A stretch of DNA of 64,000 nucleotides from Lachnoanaerobaculum orale. Its GTDB lineage: Bacteria > Bacillota > Clostridia > Lachnospirales > Lachnospiraceae. The translations under genes and the position numbers were made by a program. Positions 1 through 7,668 of the stretch are shown piece after piece. Under the pieces are notes generated by a model that was not told the origin of the DNA, ran no database searches, and saw only the letters and a list, made by a program, of their open reading frames with translations. The stretch covers positions 1,297,374-1,361,373 of the forward strand of contig NZ_RRCM01000001.1 of the NCBI RefSeq assembly GCF_003862485.1. Reading direction: 5' to 3'. The number at the start of each line of letters is the position of its first letter. The stretch's first letter is position 1.

Positions 1-1
1 A

Positions 2-601
2 GAAAAACAAGTTGACAGAGCTAAGCTAATGCTTGAAAAAGGTAGCATCAAAAAAGAAAGGCGAAATCCTAATGACCCTGCCAGGTTTATTAGTAGCCTT
101 GCGGTGACTGATGATGGAGAAAAGGCAAATGTACATAACTTTCTTAATACAGATAAAATAGATGAAGAAACTAAGTATGACGGTATGTATGCTGTCTCAA
201 CAGACCTACTTGACGATAATGTAAGTGAAATACTAAGTATAAGTGAAAAGAGATGGCAAATCGAAGAGTGCTTTAGAATTATGAAAACCGAGTTTGAGGC
301 AAGGCCTGTGTACTTACAAAGAGTTGACAGAATTACGGCTCACTTCTTAACTTGTTTTTTAGCATTGATTATTTACAGATATCTTGAGAAAGCTTTAGAA
401 CACAAATATACATGTGAAGAGATTCTAAAAACCTTAAAGGATTTTAATTTTGCGTATGTAAAAGAGCAAGGTTTTATACCGCTATATAAAAGAACGGAGC
501 TTACAGATAAGCTACATGAGATTTGTCATTTTAATACAGATTTTGAATTTATAACAAAAAGTCAAATGAGAACAATTAAAAAACAAAGTAAGGGAAAATA
601 A
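2..601 (+). CDS. IS1634/IS4-like transposase, C-terminal part (partial)
   Basis: The frame is open to the left window edge, so this is the 3' part of a longer gene; the ATG at 29 is internal. The protein has the IS4-type third catalytic region around RWQIEECFRIMK, with the DDE glutamate in IEE and the downstream lysine, followed by the hydrophobic segment FLTCFLALIIYRYLEKAL seen in IS1634-type transposases. It would cut and rejoin IS ends. The visible C-terminus has no frameshift and ends normally in TAA. The upstream two catalytic aspartates lie outside the window, so activity cannot be judged. It flanks the CRISPR region, which suggests past mobility here. Confidence 0.85.
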   Translation, partial: EKQVDRAKLMLEKGSIKKERRNPNDPARFISSLAVTDDGEKANVHNFLNTDKIDEETKYDGMYAVSTDLLDDNVSEILSISEKRWQIEECFRIMKTEFEARPVYLQRVDRITAHFLTCFLALIIYRYLEKALEHKYTCEEILKTLKDFNFAYVKEQGFIPLYKRTELTDKLHEICHFNTDFEFITKSQMRTIKKQSKGK

Positions 602-633
602 AATACTATTTTTTTAGTTTCAAAACGAAATGT

Positions 634-680
634 AAATACCCTCCAAAGCCGCTAAAACAAAGGGTTTGAAGGGTATTTTA
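634..680 (+). terminator. Hairpin downstream of transposase (terminator or IS end)
   Basis: AAATACCCT at 634 pairs with AGGGTATTT ending at 678, and CAAA/TTTG extends the stem. A T-rich tail follows. It sits 33 bases after the transposase stop, so it is either its terminator or part of the IS right end. The IS boundary itself could not be defined because the left end is not in the window. Confidence 0.55.
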
Positions 681-756
681 TCTTTCAAAACTGTCAAAGA
701 CGGGATTATGTATTTTGTTATATAATCGTTAGAATAAAATTAGAGGAGCATCAATC

Positions 757-1167
757 ATGGATTTTGAAAAATTGAAATCATTTAGAAATATAAACAACAA
801 CTTTGCAAAATTACTCGGCATAGAGCTTACCGAGCTTTCAAACGGCTATGCCAAAGCCACAATGAAAGTCACAAAAGAATTTTTAAATCCCATAGGCTCA
901 ATACATGGAGGCTGCCTCTATACCATCGCCGACATAGCAGGCGGTGCCGCCGCAAGTTCCTACGGAATACATGTTACTACAATAGACGGCAACTTCCACT
1001 ATCTGCGTGCGGGAATAAACACTAAGGAACTTTCCGCTACAGCCACCGAAATAAAGAAAGGAAAGAAAATCTCCGTATACAGCATATCTGTAAAAGATCA
1101 GGACGATGTCGAGCTTGCGGTCGGTATATTTTCATTTATGTCACTGGGGAAAGCGATAGAGATATAA
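757..1167 (+). CDS. PaaI-type hotdog-fold acyl-CoA thioesterase
   Basis: A 136-residue single-domain hotdog protein. The segment NPIGSIHGGCLYTIADIAGG (residues about 46-65) is the PaaI-family signature: HGG, then an acidic residue at the start of the long central helix. Proteins of this family hydrolyse acyl- or aryl-CoA thioesters in the cytoplasm as tetramers; the substrate here cannot be deduced. The start is supported by AGAGGAG 8 bases upstream. Length is typical for the family. It stands alone between the IS fragment and the CRISPR leader, with a hairpin (1207-1293) downstream that may end its transcript. Confidence 0.85.
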   Translation: MDFEKLKSFRNINNNFAKLLGIELTELSNGYAKATMKVTKEFLNPIGSIHGGCLYTIADIAGGAAASSYGIHVTTIDGNFHYLRAGINTKELSATATEIKKGKKISVYSISVKDQDDVELAVGIFSFMSLGKAIEI

Positions 1168-1206
1168 GATGTATGAACTCCATATGCTCATGTTTTATAT
1201 TTAACG

Positions 1207-1293
1207 AAAAAGTCTGTCACTGATTGTATACAATCACAATATCATAAAAAGCCCCATTTAAGCCATTCTCAGAAACAGATTGACAGACTTTTT
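1207..1293. repeat. Long inverted repeat with internal palindrome upstream of the CRISPR array
   Basis: AAAAAGTCTGTCA (1207-1219) is an exact inverted copy of TGACAGACTTTTT (1281-1293), enclosing 61 bases. Inside, TGATTGTATACAATCA (1221-1236) is a perfect 16-base palindrome. The right arm ends in a T-run, so on + it can terminate the thioesterase transcript before the array. It could instead be a small non-autonomous mobile element, but no target-site duplication is evident. The palindrome may be an operator near the array promoter. Confidence 0.5.
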
Positions 1294-1362
1294 ATCCTGT
1301 AATACAATGGTTTTAGGTCAAAACAAGGGTTTTCACCTATTACTATGGCTTAAATGCAGTTG

Positions 1363-1710
1363 TGAGTACCTTACCTATAAGGAATGGAAACATTTTACCT
1401 CCACTTCAGTAAGTGTAGGTTTCACGTGAGTACCTTACCTATAAGGAATGGAAACTATTCTCTCCACCTCTTTGCCTTTTGCTTTAGATTGGTGAGTACC
1501 TTACCTATAAGGAATGGAAACTCGCCCTTTGCTATCTGCTTATGATATGAGGGTATTTTGTGAGTACCTTACCTATAAGGAATGGAAACATTATAAGTAT
1601 CAGATTCCTTCTCTTGAAGTTTCCGTGAGTACCTTACCTATAAGGAATACACCCCAACCGGTATTTTGATATATCTGTTGGCTCTACCTTACCTTTAAAC
1701 AACAAAAAAC
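1363..1710 (+). CRISPR. Short CRISPR array, five repeats plus a decayed terminal unit
   Basis: Repeats of about 30 bases begin GTGAGTACC and end GGAATGGAAAC. They lie at about 1363-1391, 1426-1455, 1492-1521, 1560-1589 and 1625-1654, with unique spacers of 34-38 bases. The fifth repeat loses its 3' end after GGAAT, and a further remnant (TACCTTACCT then TAAACAAC) lies at 1685-1710. Decay at the right end places the leader on the left (about 1168-1362) and gives + orientation. The 3' GGAAAC end suits Cas6 processing and type I-B/III repeats. The nearby type III operon on the opposite strand is the likely user. Confidence 0.95.
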
Positions 1711-1748
1711 AGTAGCACCATTTTGATACTACCGCCTTTTTGTATTGT

Positions 1749-2078
1749 CTATATTTTATTTTCTTTTCTGATACTGTCTACTTCTTCATTTATTCCTCTA
1801 ATATCTATTCCAAATCCCTTCTCACAGTTATCCTCTATGTCCTTACTTTTCAAATAATTTATATCCTTTGCAGAATCTGAATAACTATGATTTGATAAAT
1901 GTACTGAAAAAGGTATGCCTTTTTGTATGACCATTTGTTTTAGACACATTCTGAGAACAGTTGATAAATCAATGCCCAGCTGATTACAAATATCTTCAGC
2001 ATCAATTTTTAAATCCCTGTCAATCCTAAACTGTATTAAATCCTGCTTATTCAAATTTCCACTCTTCCCATTATCCAA
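1749..2078 (-). CDS. RelB/DinJ-family antitoxin-like protein
   Basis: The N-terminal half (about residues 10-60) reads like a DinJ/RelB ribbon-helix-helix antitoxin: FRIDRDLKIDAEDICNQLGI, then STVLRMCLKQMVIQKGIPF, matching the family pattern of an R-D strand, two helices and KG-PF. About 45 acidic residues follow, longer than a usual toxin-neutralising tail. No RelE/YafQ toxin gene is next to it. The longest frame starts at TTG (2078) and overlaps the 3' end of csx1 by 8 bases; a TTG at 2054 preceded by AGAGTGG is an alternative, so the start is unsure. Translational coupling to csx1 is likely. Its partner is unknown. Confidence 0.7.
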   Translation of the reverse strand: MDNGKSGNLNKQDLIQFRIDRDLKIDAEDICNQLGIDLSTVLRMCLKQMVIQKGIPFSVHLSNHSYSDSAKDINYLKSKDIEDNCEKGFGIDIRGINEEVDSIRKENKI

Positions 2079-3642
2079 GCCTCTTCAAATTCTTAATATA
2101 ATTTACAATAAAATTTTTTAAGTTAATCATACTTACTCTATAGTTGGAATTTCCGTGGTTAAACACATTTCTGATTATTTTCAGAGTGCGGTGGCTTTGC
2201 AACAGAGGAACCACTTTAGCTCTAAAATCATCTAACACTATATTTCCAATCCTATCATTGTGAATATATCTGCTTTTTATTTCCAACTTATCACCTTGGT
2301 TATTGCTTCCGGGATAATAATAGCGCAAAGCATGATTTGTTAAATTTCTCCATTCTACATTCGGTTCTCTACTTCCCTCTATCAAATGATATACATAAAA
2401 AGCCAATTCCTTGCCTCTGTCTTGATTTTCAAACCTGAATTTATTCAAATATTTGTTAAATGCACTGTATTCATCCTCTCCAAAATTTTTCAGTTCTTCC
2501 CTATTAAAGTATAATATTTCTTTATCTTGATAATAATAAGGAAGCATGGATTCTATAAATGTAAGAGCCTGCTGAATCAATCCTCTGTTTACACACCAGA
2601 TAATAAGGTCCAAAATATTGGGGTCTTTTAGCAGATCACCGTATTCATCTTTTATTTTTTGCTCAAAGATTCCCAATGATGTACCCTTTAATATACTGTT
2701 TCCGTCTTCACTTACTCCGGCTTCAAACTCTTCTCCAAGTTCTTTTAATCCCTCAAGGAACGGTTTTGAGTCGGACATCTGCGCACCTAATGAAATCTTT
2801 TGCATATGCTTTGTGATTTGCCTTGCGGTATTTTGTACAGCCGGATCCGCTCCGGTTAGATATGAAAACTCATTTTTACTGTCAAAGTATTCCGATAATA
2901 CATCTGCATTACCGAAGTGTAGAAAATCATTGATACCTGAGAAAAAACTGAAAATATTAAAAGCAGCACTTTGGTCTTCTATTCTGCCTGAAGCCATATT
3001 TATACCCATTATCATCTTTGGTCTTATTGCTTCTCCCACTGATAACAATGAGATAACTGCACCTAGAGCAATTACTACATCCCTTAGTCCTCCATGAGTA
3101 TCAATATATAGTCTGAACGATCTTTTTTCCTGATTCTTTTGACTGCGTATAAACTCTGCTGCCATTGCAATAGCTCCCAATTCATCATCCGGAAAATAAC
3201 ATTCCTCTTCCTTAGATGCAGGTATCAAAGGAACAGACGGATCAATTATATCCTCTTCCTGAAGTCTATGTTCAGTTGGAAGTTGATTCTTATATAATTT
3301 TATCACCTGATAGTTTATTTTATGTTTTCCTTTTTCAGGTGATTCATCAATTCTTTCTTTTAGGTAAGACACTGCACTGTGTATATTACCATTGTTGTCT
3401 GTTCCATTCTTTTCATCCTTTTCCAAGGTTTTCCTGCTGCAAAGCATTATAATATTTACCTCATCTTCAGGAGGCATTCGCTTCAAAAAATAACGTACTA
3501 TACTTTCTCCTTGAGATTTGCAGTCCTCAATAATAATATCTTTTCCGTCGTTTCCTATACCTTGAAATTGATCTCCAATTTCCATTCTCGGGTGGTTTCT
3601 ACCGTTAAATGTGCTGACAGCCATAAGTATTGTGGATGACAT
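2071..3642 (-). CDS. csx1: Csx1-like CARF-HEPN ancillary ribonuclease
   Basis: The N-terminal half resembles the CARF region of Csx1/TM1812 proteins. It opens with a strand SSTILMAVSTFNG and contains YIDTHGGLRDVVIALGAVIS (about residues 178-197), the THG-R motif that in this family lies at the ligand pocket. The C-terminus has the HEPN catalytic motif R-x4-H: IRNVFNHG, Arg about 491 and His about 496. Family members are RNases switched on by cyclic oligoadenylate made by Cas10. At 523 residues it is at the long end for Csx1. A strong AGAGGAGGAA site precedes the ATG. It follows the RAMP gene by 29 bases and overlaps the antitoxin-like gene. Confidence 0.85.
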   Translation of the reverse strand: MSSTILMAVSTFNGRNHPRMEIGDQFQGIGNDGKDIIIEDCKSQGESIVRYFLKRMPPEDEVNIIMLCSRKTLEKDEKNGTDNNGNIHSAVSYLKERIDESPEKGKHKINYQVIKLYKNQLPTEHRLQEEDIIDPSVPLIPASKEEECYFPDDELGAIAMAAEFIRSQKNQEKRSFRLYIDTHGGLRDVVIALGAVISLLSVGEAIRPKMIMGINMASGRIEDQSAAFNIFSFFSGINDFLHFGNADVLSEYFDSKNEFSYLTGADPAVQNTARQITKHMQKISLGAQMSDSKPFLEGLKELGEEFEAGVSEDGNSILKGTSLGIFEQKIKDEYGDLLKDPNILDLIIWCVNRGLIQQALTFIESMLPYYYQDKEILYFNREELKNFGEDEYSAFNKYLNKFRFENQDRGKELAFYVYHLIEGSREPNVEWRNLTNHALRYYYPGSNNQGDKLEIKSRYIHNDRIGNIVLDDFRAKVVPLLQSHRTLKIIRNVFNHGNSNYRVSMINLKNFIVNYIKNLKRLG

Positions 3643-3671
3643 AATATATTCCTCCTCTTATAATATTTTAC

Positions 3672-5660
3672 CTACTTTCTCTTTTCATCTTCCTTAAGTT
3701 CCATTACAGGTAATTTCTGCTCATTAATGTCTGTACTACCGGAGTTTAAAATATACTTAGGTTTATTGCCTCCCAATTTTAAATTCTCAGAAAACCACTT
3801 TGAAGAAGCCAAGTCATTTATTGCCGGAGTCTGACTCTTATCTTTTCGTTTATCTACCACATATGGGTAAGCTACTTTTGTATTTGCATCCAAATTAGTA
3901 AAAACAGTTATATCTAATATACTTCTCATGGCTTCTATTGATTTTTGCATATCAGAGAGTTCTTCTTTATGAATATTCCACTTCTCCAAATCACTGTGTA
4001 TTTTTTTCGTATACTTATAATGCTCTTGGGTTTCTTCATTTTCATCAACTATACAATCATTGAAAATTCTTTCTTCAAGACTTTCTATCACAATCTTTGC
4101 ACTTCCAAATCCAAGCGGTTTTCCATGTCCAAGCTTAAAACAAAAATTTCCGTCCGCTTTATTTTCACCCAAACATAATAAAGTAGCAAGTTCATCCAAC
4201 TGTCTCTGTGTCAGATTCTCAAAATAGACTTTAAATTTAAAGCTTCCCTCATCAATGCCTTCCATTTTTGAGTCGATTTTTTTAATGTCCAAACTTCTTA
4301 GGGCTTTGTAATCAGGAATAAAATGTCTATAAAATTTTCTTCCTTTTATATTGCATTCAGCCGCATCATATCCCAAAGAATAATCGTTTACATCTGCATA
4401 GAATGGTAGATATGAAGGATGTGGTGTACGCAGTTCAGTAAGATTGTATTTCTTAATTGCTTTATCAATATTACCATCAAATATGGCATCAGTGATACGG
4501 ATATGGCTACCAAAACCTTCCTCATCTCCTACCATACCAAATAAACTACAAGCTTTACAAAGTTTTTTCACATCATGGCATGGCATTCTGCCTTCATCAT
4601 TTGTTCCCAAAATTTCATCTATTGATGTTTCATAACGAAATCTTCCAATATTGGCAAAAGAAAAATAGTACTTTACTTTTTTATTTTCACTTTTATTTTT
4701 CTTATACCATATCGGAAGTACAGCATTAGTTGCTTCTTCAAATCTCTTCAAGTCTACTTGTGTGTACCCACTGTGCTGATCTTTGTCTCCAGGTTTTCGA
4801 GAACTGACAAATTTTTGATTTGTCTTCTCATCCATATATTTTTTCTGTATTTCTTTTAATTGCTCAAAGCACTTCTCAATAACTTTAGATTCTTGTGATT
4901 CTACATTATTTTTTTCAAATATACTTTCATACTTTTTTCTATTAATATATTCGCCGATACAGTAGTAACCTAATATATATCCGTCTTTTTCATCCGCTGA
5001 AGTACCAAGTACTCTATATTGAGGTATTCTCTTTCCCTGCCTATTTTCAATATTCTTAACTACTCCTTTAAAGTAAACAGCTTCACCATAATTACCAATA
5101 ACATCACTATAATTTACTGTTATCCCATTATCAAACGGTTTTGCACCATATTCTTCTATAGGAAGCAAATATCTTGTAGCTGAGTATAATTCCCATTTTC
5201 CATTTTCTTTTACCAGTAATCCGGGCAAAAAAGGGCTCTTTGTCCTTGCAGTAACATATTGCCCACTTCTTGCAGTAGAATAGCATGAATCTGTCAAGGC
5301 CTCATAAATGCTGCGAAGAGGACCTCTTATCGAGCTTCCGGGTATCACAGGCTTATCCCAAACTTTAAAAAAAGGATATGAAAAATGTTTTATCTCCCTG
5401 TTTTTCGTATTCTTTTCTTTTCTATCTTCTATCTCTTCTTTTTCCAACACATCCGGAATCAATAATGGAGTTTTGGGATATATACGACAAACAAAAACTC
5501 CTGTATGACTTTCGAGCTCTTGTTCCTGTTCTTCTCTATTTACTGTTTTGCTTCCTTCTGAAAAAGTATATGGATTTATAAAGAAAATTTTATCGCTGCT
5601 CTCATACTTATATTTTATTTTGTTATTTTTCCCATTCCACTTATTTTTATATTCGGGCAT
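3672..5660 (-). CDS. Type III RAMP protein, TIGR03986-like
   Basis: A 662-residue RAMP protein. Near the N-terminus it has FFINPYTFSEG, like the apYNF opening of TIGR03986 proteins. Then KPVIPGSSIRGPLRSIYEAL (about residues 110-130), the RAMP IPGSS-RG motif, ACSLFGMVGDEEGFGSHIRI in the middle, and the glycine-rich loop GHGKPLGFGSAKI near 515. These are Cas7-like folds that line crRNA in the type III backbone. It starts 2 bases after csx19 and is clearly in the same operon. Assignment to TIGR03986 is from recalled sequence pattern, not a search. Confidence 0.82.
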   Translation of the reverse strand: MPEYKNKWNGKNNKIKYKYESSDKIFFINPYTFSEGSKTVNREEQEQELESHTGVFVCRIYPKTPLLIPDVLEKEEIEDRKEKNTKNREIKHFSYPFFKVWDKPVIPGSSIRGPLRSIYEALTDSCYSTARSGQYVTARTKSPFLPGLLVKENGKWELYSATRYLLPIEEYGAKPFDNGITVNYSDVIGNYGEAVYFKGVVKNIENRQGKRIPQYRVLGTSADEKDGYILGYYCIGEYINRKKYESIFEKNNVESQESKVIEKCFEQLKEIQKKYMDEKTNQKFVSSRKPGDKDQHSGYTQVDLKRFEEATNAVLPIWYKKNKSENKKVKYYFSFANIGRFRYETSIDEILGTNDEGRMPCHDVKKLCKACSLFGMVGDEEGFGSHIRITDAIFDGNIDKAIKKYNLTELRTPHPSYLPFYADVNDYSLGYDAAECNIKGRKFYRHFIPDYKALRSLDIKKIDSKMEGIDEGSFKFKVYFENLTQRQLDELATLLCLGENKADGNFCFKLGHGKPLGFGSAKIVIESLEERIFNDCIVDENEETQEHYKYTKKIHSDLEKWNIHKEELSDMQKSIEAMRSILDITVFTNLDANTKVAYPYVVDKRKDKSQTPAINDLASSKWFSENLKLGGNKPKYILNSGSTDINEQKLPVMELKEDEKRK

Positions 5661-5662
5661 CC

Positions 5663-6199
5663 TTATTCTCCTTTCAAATCCTTACTATAGTCCCTTTTAT
5701 CAGCACTTTCAAAGTCAACCAAGCGGTAATCCCTTATAAACGCCTGACCTGATTCATTATCCACTCCAAAATAATGACGAATTCTTATTGCGGCTCTGTC
5801 TAAATCCGCTATATCTTTTGGAAGATTATAACTTCCGCCGGCTGTTGTATTCATTACCCCGGGAGCTTTGTTTGACCTGCTTGTATCAATGTCAAGAAGC
5901 TGTACTTCATCAAAGTAGTCCACGCCTTCTTCTTTGTTGTCATCTTCCTTCTGGCATCTATAACTGAAATCTTTTCCTATATCACTTCTAAAGAGCTTCC
6001 ATTCTTTGTTCTTGTCAAAAACACGAAGTTCCAGCAGCTTATTCACGTTTTTAATAATGTCTTTATTCCAAATACCTATATCAAATTTATCCGTATACTG
6101 TGCAACAAAGAATGTACCGTCTGTAGCATCAGGAAAGTCTTCATTTATCTCATTTAACACTTTTTCTATATCATTATTTTTGACCTGTATGTGTTCCAT
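5663..6199 (-). CDS. csx19: Csx19-like type III-D protein
   Basis: A small acidic protein (178 residues from the ATG at 6199). The segment LLELRVFDKNKEWKLFRSD followed by DFSYRCQKED matches the E-RLF-E--L-R pattern of Csx19 (TIGR03984), a hallmark of subtype III-D. Its molecular role is not well established; it is thought to belong to the effector. The ATG at 6199 is chosen because AAGGAG lies 8 bases upstream; the reading frame continues to 6220 but that start has no ribosome site. It overlaps the preceding RAMP gene by 26 bases. Calling the subtype III-D rests partly on this gene. Confidence 0.75.
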   Translation of the reverse strand: MEHIQVKNNDIEKVLNEINEDFPDATDGTFFVAQYTDKFDIGIWNKDIIKNVNKLLELRVFDKNKEWKLFRSDIGKDFSYRCQKEDDNKEEGVDYFDEVQLLDIDTSRSNKAPGVMNTTAGGSYNLPKDIADLDRAAIRIRHYFGVDNESGQAFIRDYRLVDFESADKRDYSKDLKGE

Positions 6200-7655
6200 C
6201 CTCTGTCTCCTTTTTTCCAATCAATGCTTTCAAAGTCTCATATAGCTTGTCAAATACTACAGAGTTTGTTTCACCCTCAAGCTTACCTTCGTTCAGTTTT
6301 ACTCCGTTTATTTCCAGTATGGAAAAAATACCTCTTCCCACAGATGTTGCTCCTCCGACTGCCAAATATCCTTCATGGAGGTCGGTTAATGTGGCCGCCA
6401 AAGCATTGATAAAATCATCCGAATATACCACAGCTGTATTATAAGGATCTCCAAAACTTATATCCAATGTAGTTTCCCCACCTATATATATTTTCTCTGT
6501 AAACAATGCGCCTTCTGCAGTACTTCCAAGGAATCTGTCGATAGCATTTCTTGAGATTTTTTTAAACTGCCCACCTGTCAGTTTGCTTTCATTAAAATAA
6601 ATAAGTGACTTCTCTTTTACTTTACTGTTTACAGTACCGAAATAATAATAAGTTTGAATATCATCTTTACCTCTTTCAAATTTTTTGACCTTACTGCAAT
6701 CAATCAGCTCTTCCATTCTATGGCCTATAGCTCCTGCCCAAGTGGTGCCGGGAATAACCGCCACCTCTTCCGATCCGTTCTTATCAAACTTTACAGTTGT
6801 CAGCTGCTCTTGATCAGGAGAAGATTCCTCATCACTGCATTCTGTGCTGTATCTTCTTATAGAAAGTCCTCCTTCCAATCTTAGTTTTAATGAAAGCTTA
6901 TTATTATCTTTTAATGTCCATTTTTTATCTTCATTTAGAGTCTTTATCATATCTTCATATGAATCGCCAACTTTCCATGACTCGTCATCAAAAAGATTGA
7001 ATTCCAACCAATCCTCTATACCATTATCAGGATTTTTTACAAGTTCAAAGCTTCTTCTGATGATTTCTACATCACATATTTTGCCATATCCCCTGGTAGT
7101 CTTTGCACCGAATCTGATATCCGTTTCTTTCCAGATTTTTGCAATATTTGTCAGCACTTCATCAGCTTTTACTTTTTCATTTATGTCCGATTGTTCCTCG
7201 GATATCTCTATAAAAGTTTGAAACTTACAATCACCTTCCAAAATTTCCCGGTCAAATTTTGCCTGTTTTTTTGCACTTTTATACTCATTTAGGGCAACAC
7301 CGTCCCTTTGAGAAATACGGTATTTAGGATTTCCGTCCTTATCTTTATTATCTCCTACTAAAGTGGCATCATAAAATATGATTCTACTCTCTATAATATC
7401 GTCGTCACTATTGAACTTATTTCCTGTATTGGTTGGTGAATATCCAAAGTAATACTTCCACGCCTTCTCATCCATAATCCCCTGACAGGCTTCTCTAAGC
7501 ACTCCGGCTACAGCACTTCCAGGAATATAAGGAATCCCCCTTGCATCACGTAAAATATCCTGATCTGTAATATCATTTCTTCCACTGCCGATACATAAAG
7601 GAGAGTCCGGTTGAAAGGTTATTTTTAAATAATGTTTTTTTATAATTTTCCCCAT
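6174..7655 (-). CDS. Double-domain Cas7-type (Csm3-like) RAMP protein
   Basis: Two RAMP domains are visible in 493 residues. Domain 1 has PLCIGSGRNDITDQDILRD then GIPYIPGSAVAGVLREA (about 15-55) and a glycine loop TRGYGKICDVEI. Domain 2 has LSLKLRLEGGLSI, VIPGTTWAGAIGHRMEELI and GGATSVGRGIFSI. This is a fused pair of Cas7 backbone subunits as in III-D. In Csm3 an aspartate in the D-x-D-IRD loop cuts target RNA; DQDILRD offers equivalent acids, so target cleavage is plausible. The gene begins 13 bases after csx10 and overlaps csx19. Confidence 0.85.
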   Translation of the reverse strand: MGKIIKKHYLKITFQPDSPLCIGSGRNDITDQDILRDARGIPYIPGSAVAGVLREACQGIMDEKAWKYYFGYSPTNTGNKFNSDDDIIESRIIFYDATLVGDNKDKDGNPKYRISQRDGVALNEYKSAKKQAKFDREILEGDCKFQTFIEISEEQSDINEKVKADEVLTNIAKIWKETDIRFGAKTTRGYGKICDVEIIRRSFELVKNPDNGIEDWLEFNLFDDESWKVGDSYEDMIKTLNEDKKWTLKDNNKLSLKLRLEGGLSIRRYSTECSDEESSPDQEQLTTVKFDKNGSEEVAVIPGTTWAGAIGHRMEELIDCSKVKKFERGKDDIQTYYYFGTVNSKVKEKSLIYFNESKLTGGQFKKISRNAIDRFLGSTAEGALFTEKIYIGGETTLDISFGDPYNTAVVYSDDFINALAATLTDLHEGYLAVGGATSVGRGIFSILEINGVKLNEGKLEGETNSVVFDKLYETLKALIGKKETEDGTHTGQK

Positions 7656-7668
7656 TTCACTGCTCCTG

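Noticed and set aside
10-601. Intact IS1634-type element within the window
   Set aside because: The left end and the first two catalytic residues are outside the window, and no second copy or right-end duplication could be found.
2618-3097. Open plus-strand frame of 159 codons opposite csx1
   Set aside because: It lacks a ribosome site and any recognisable motif, and csx1 on the other strand has clear CARF and HEPN motifs, so it is an antisense shadow.
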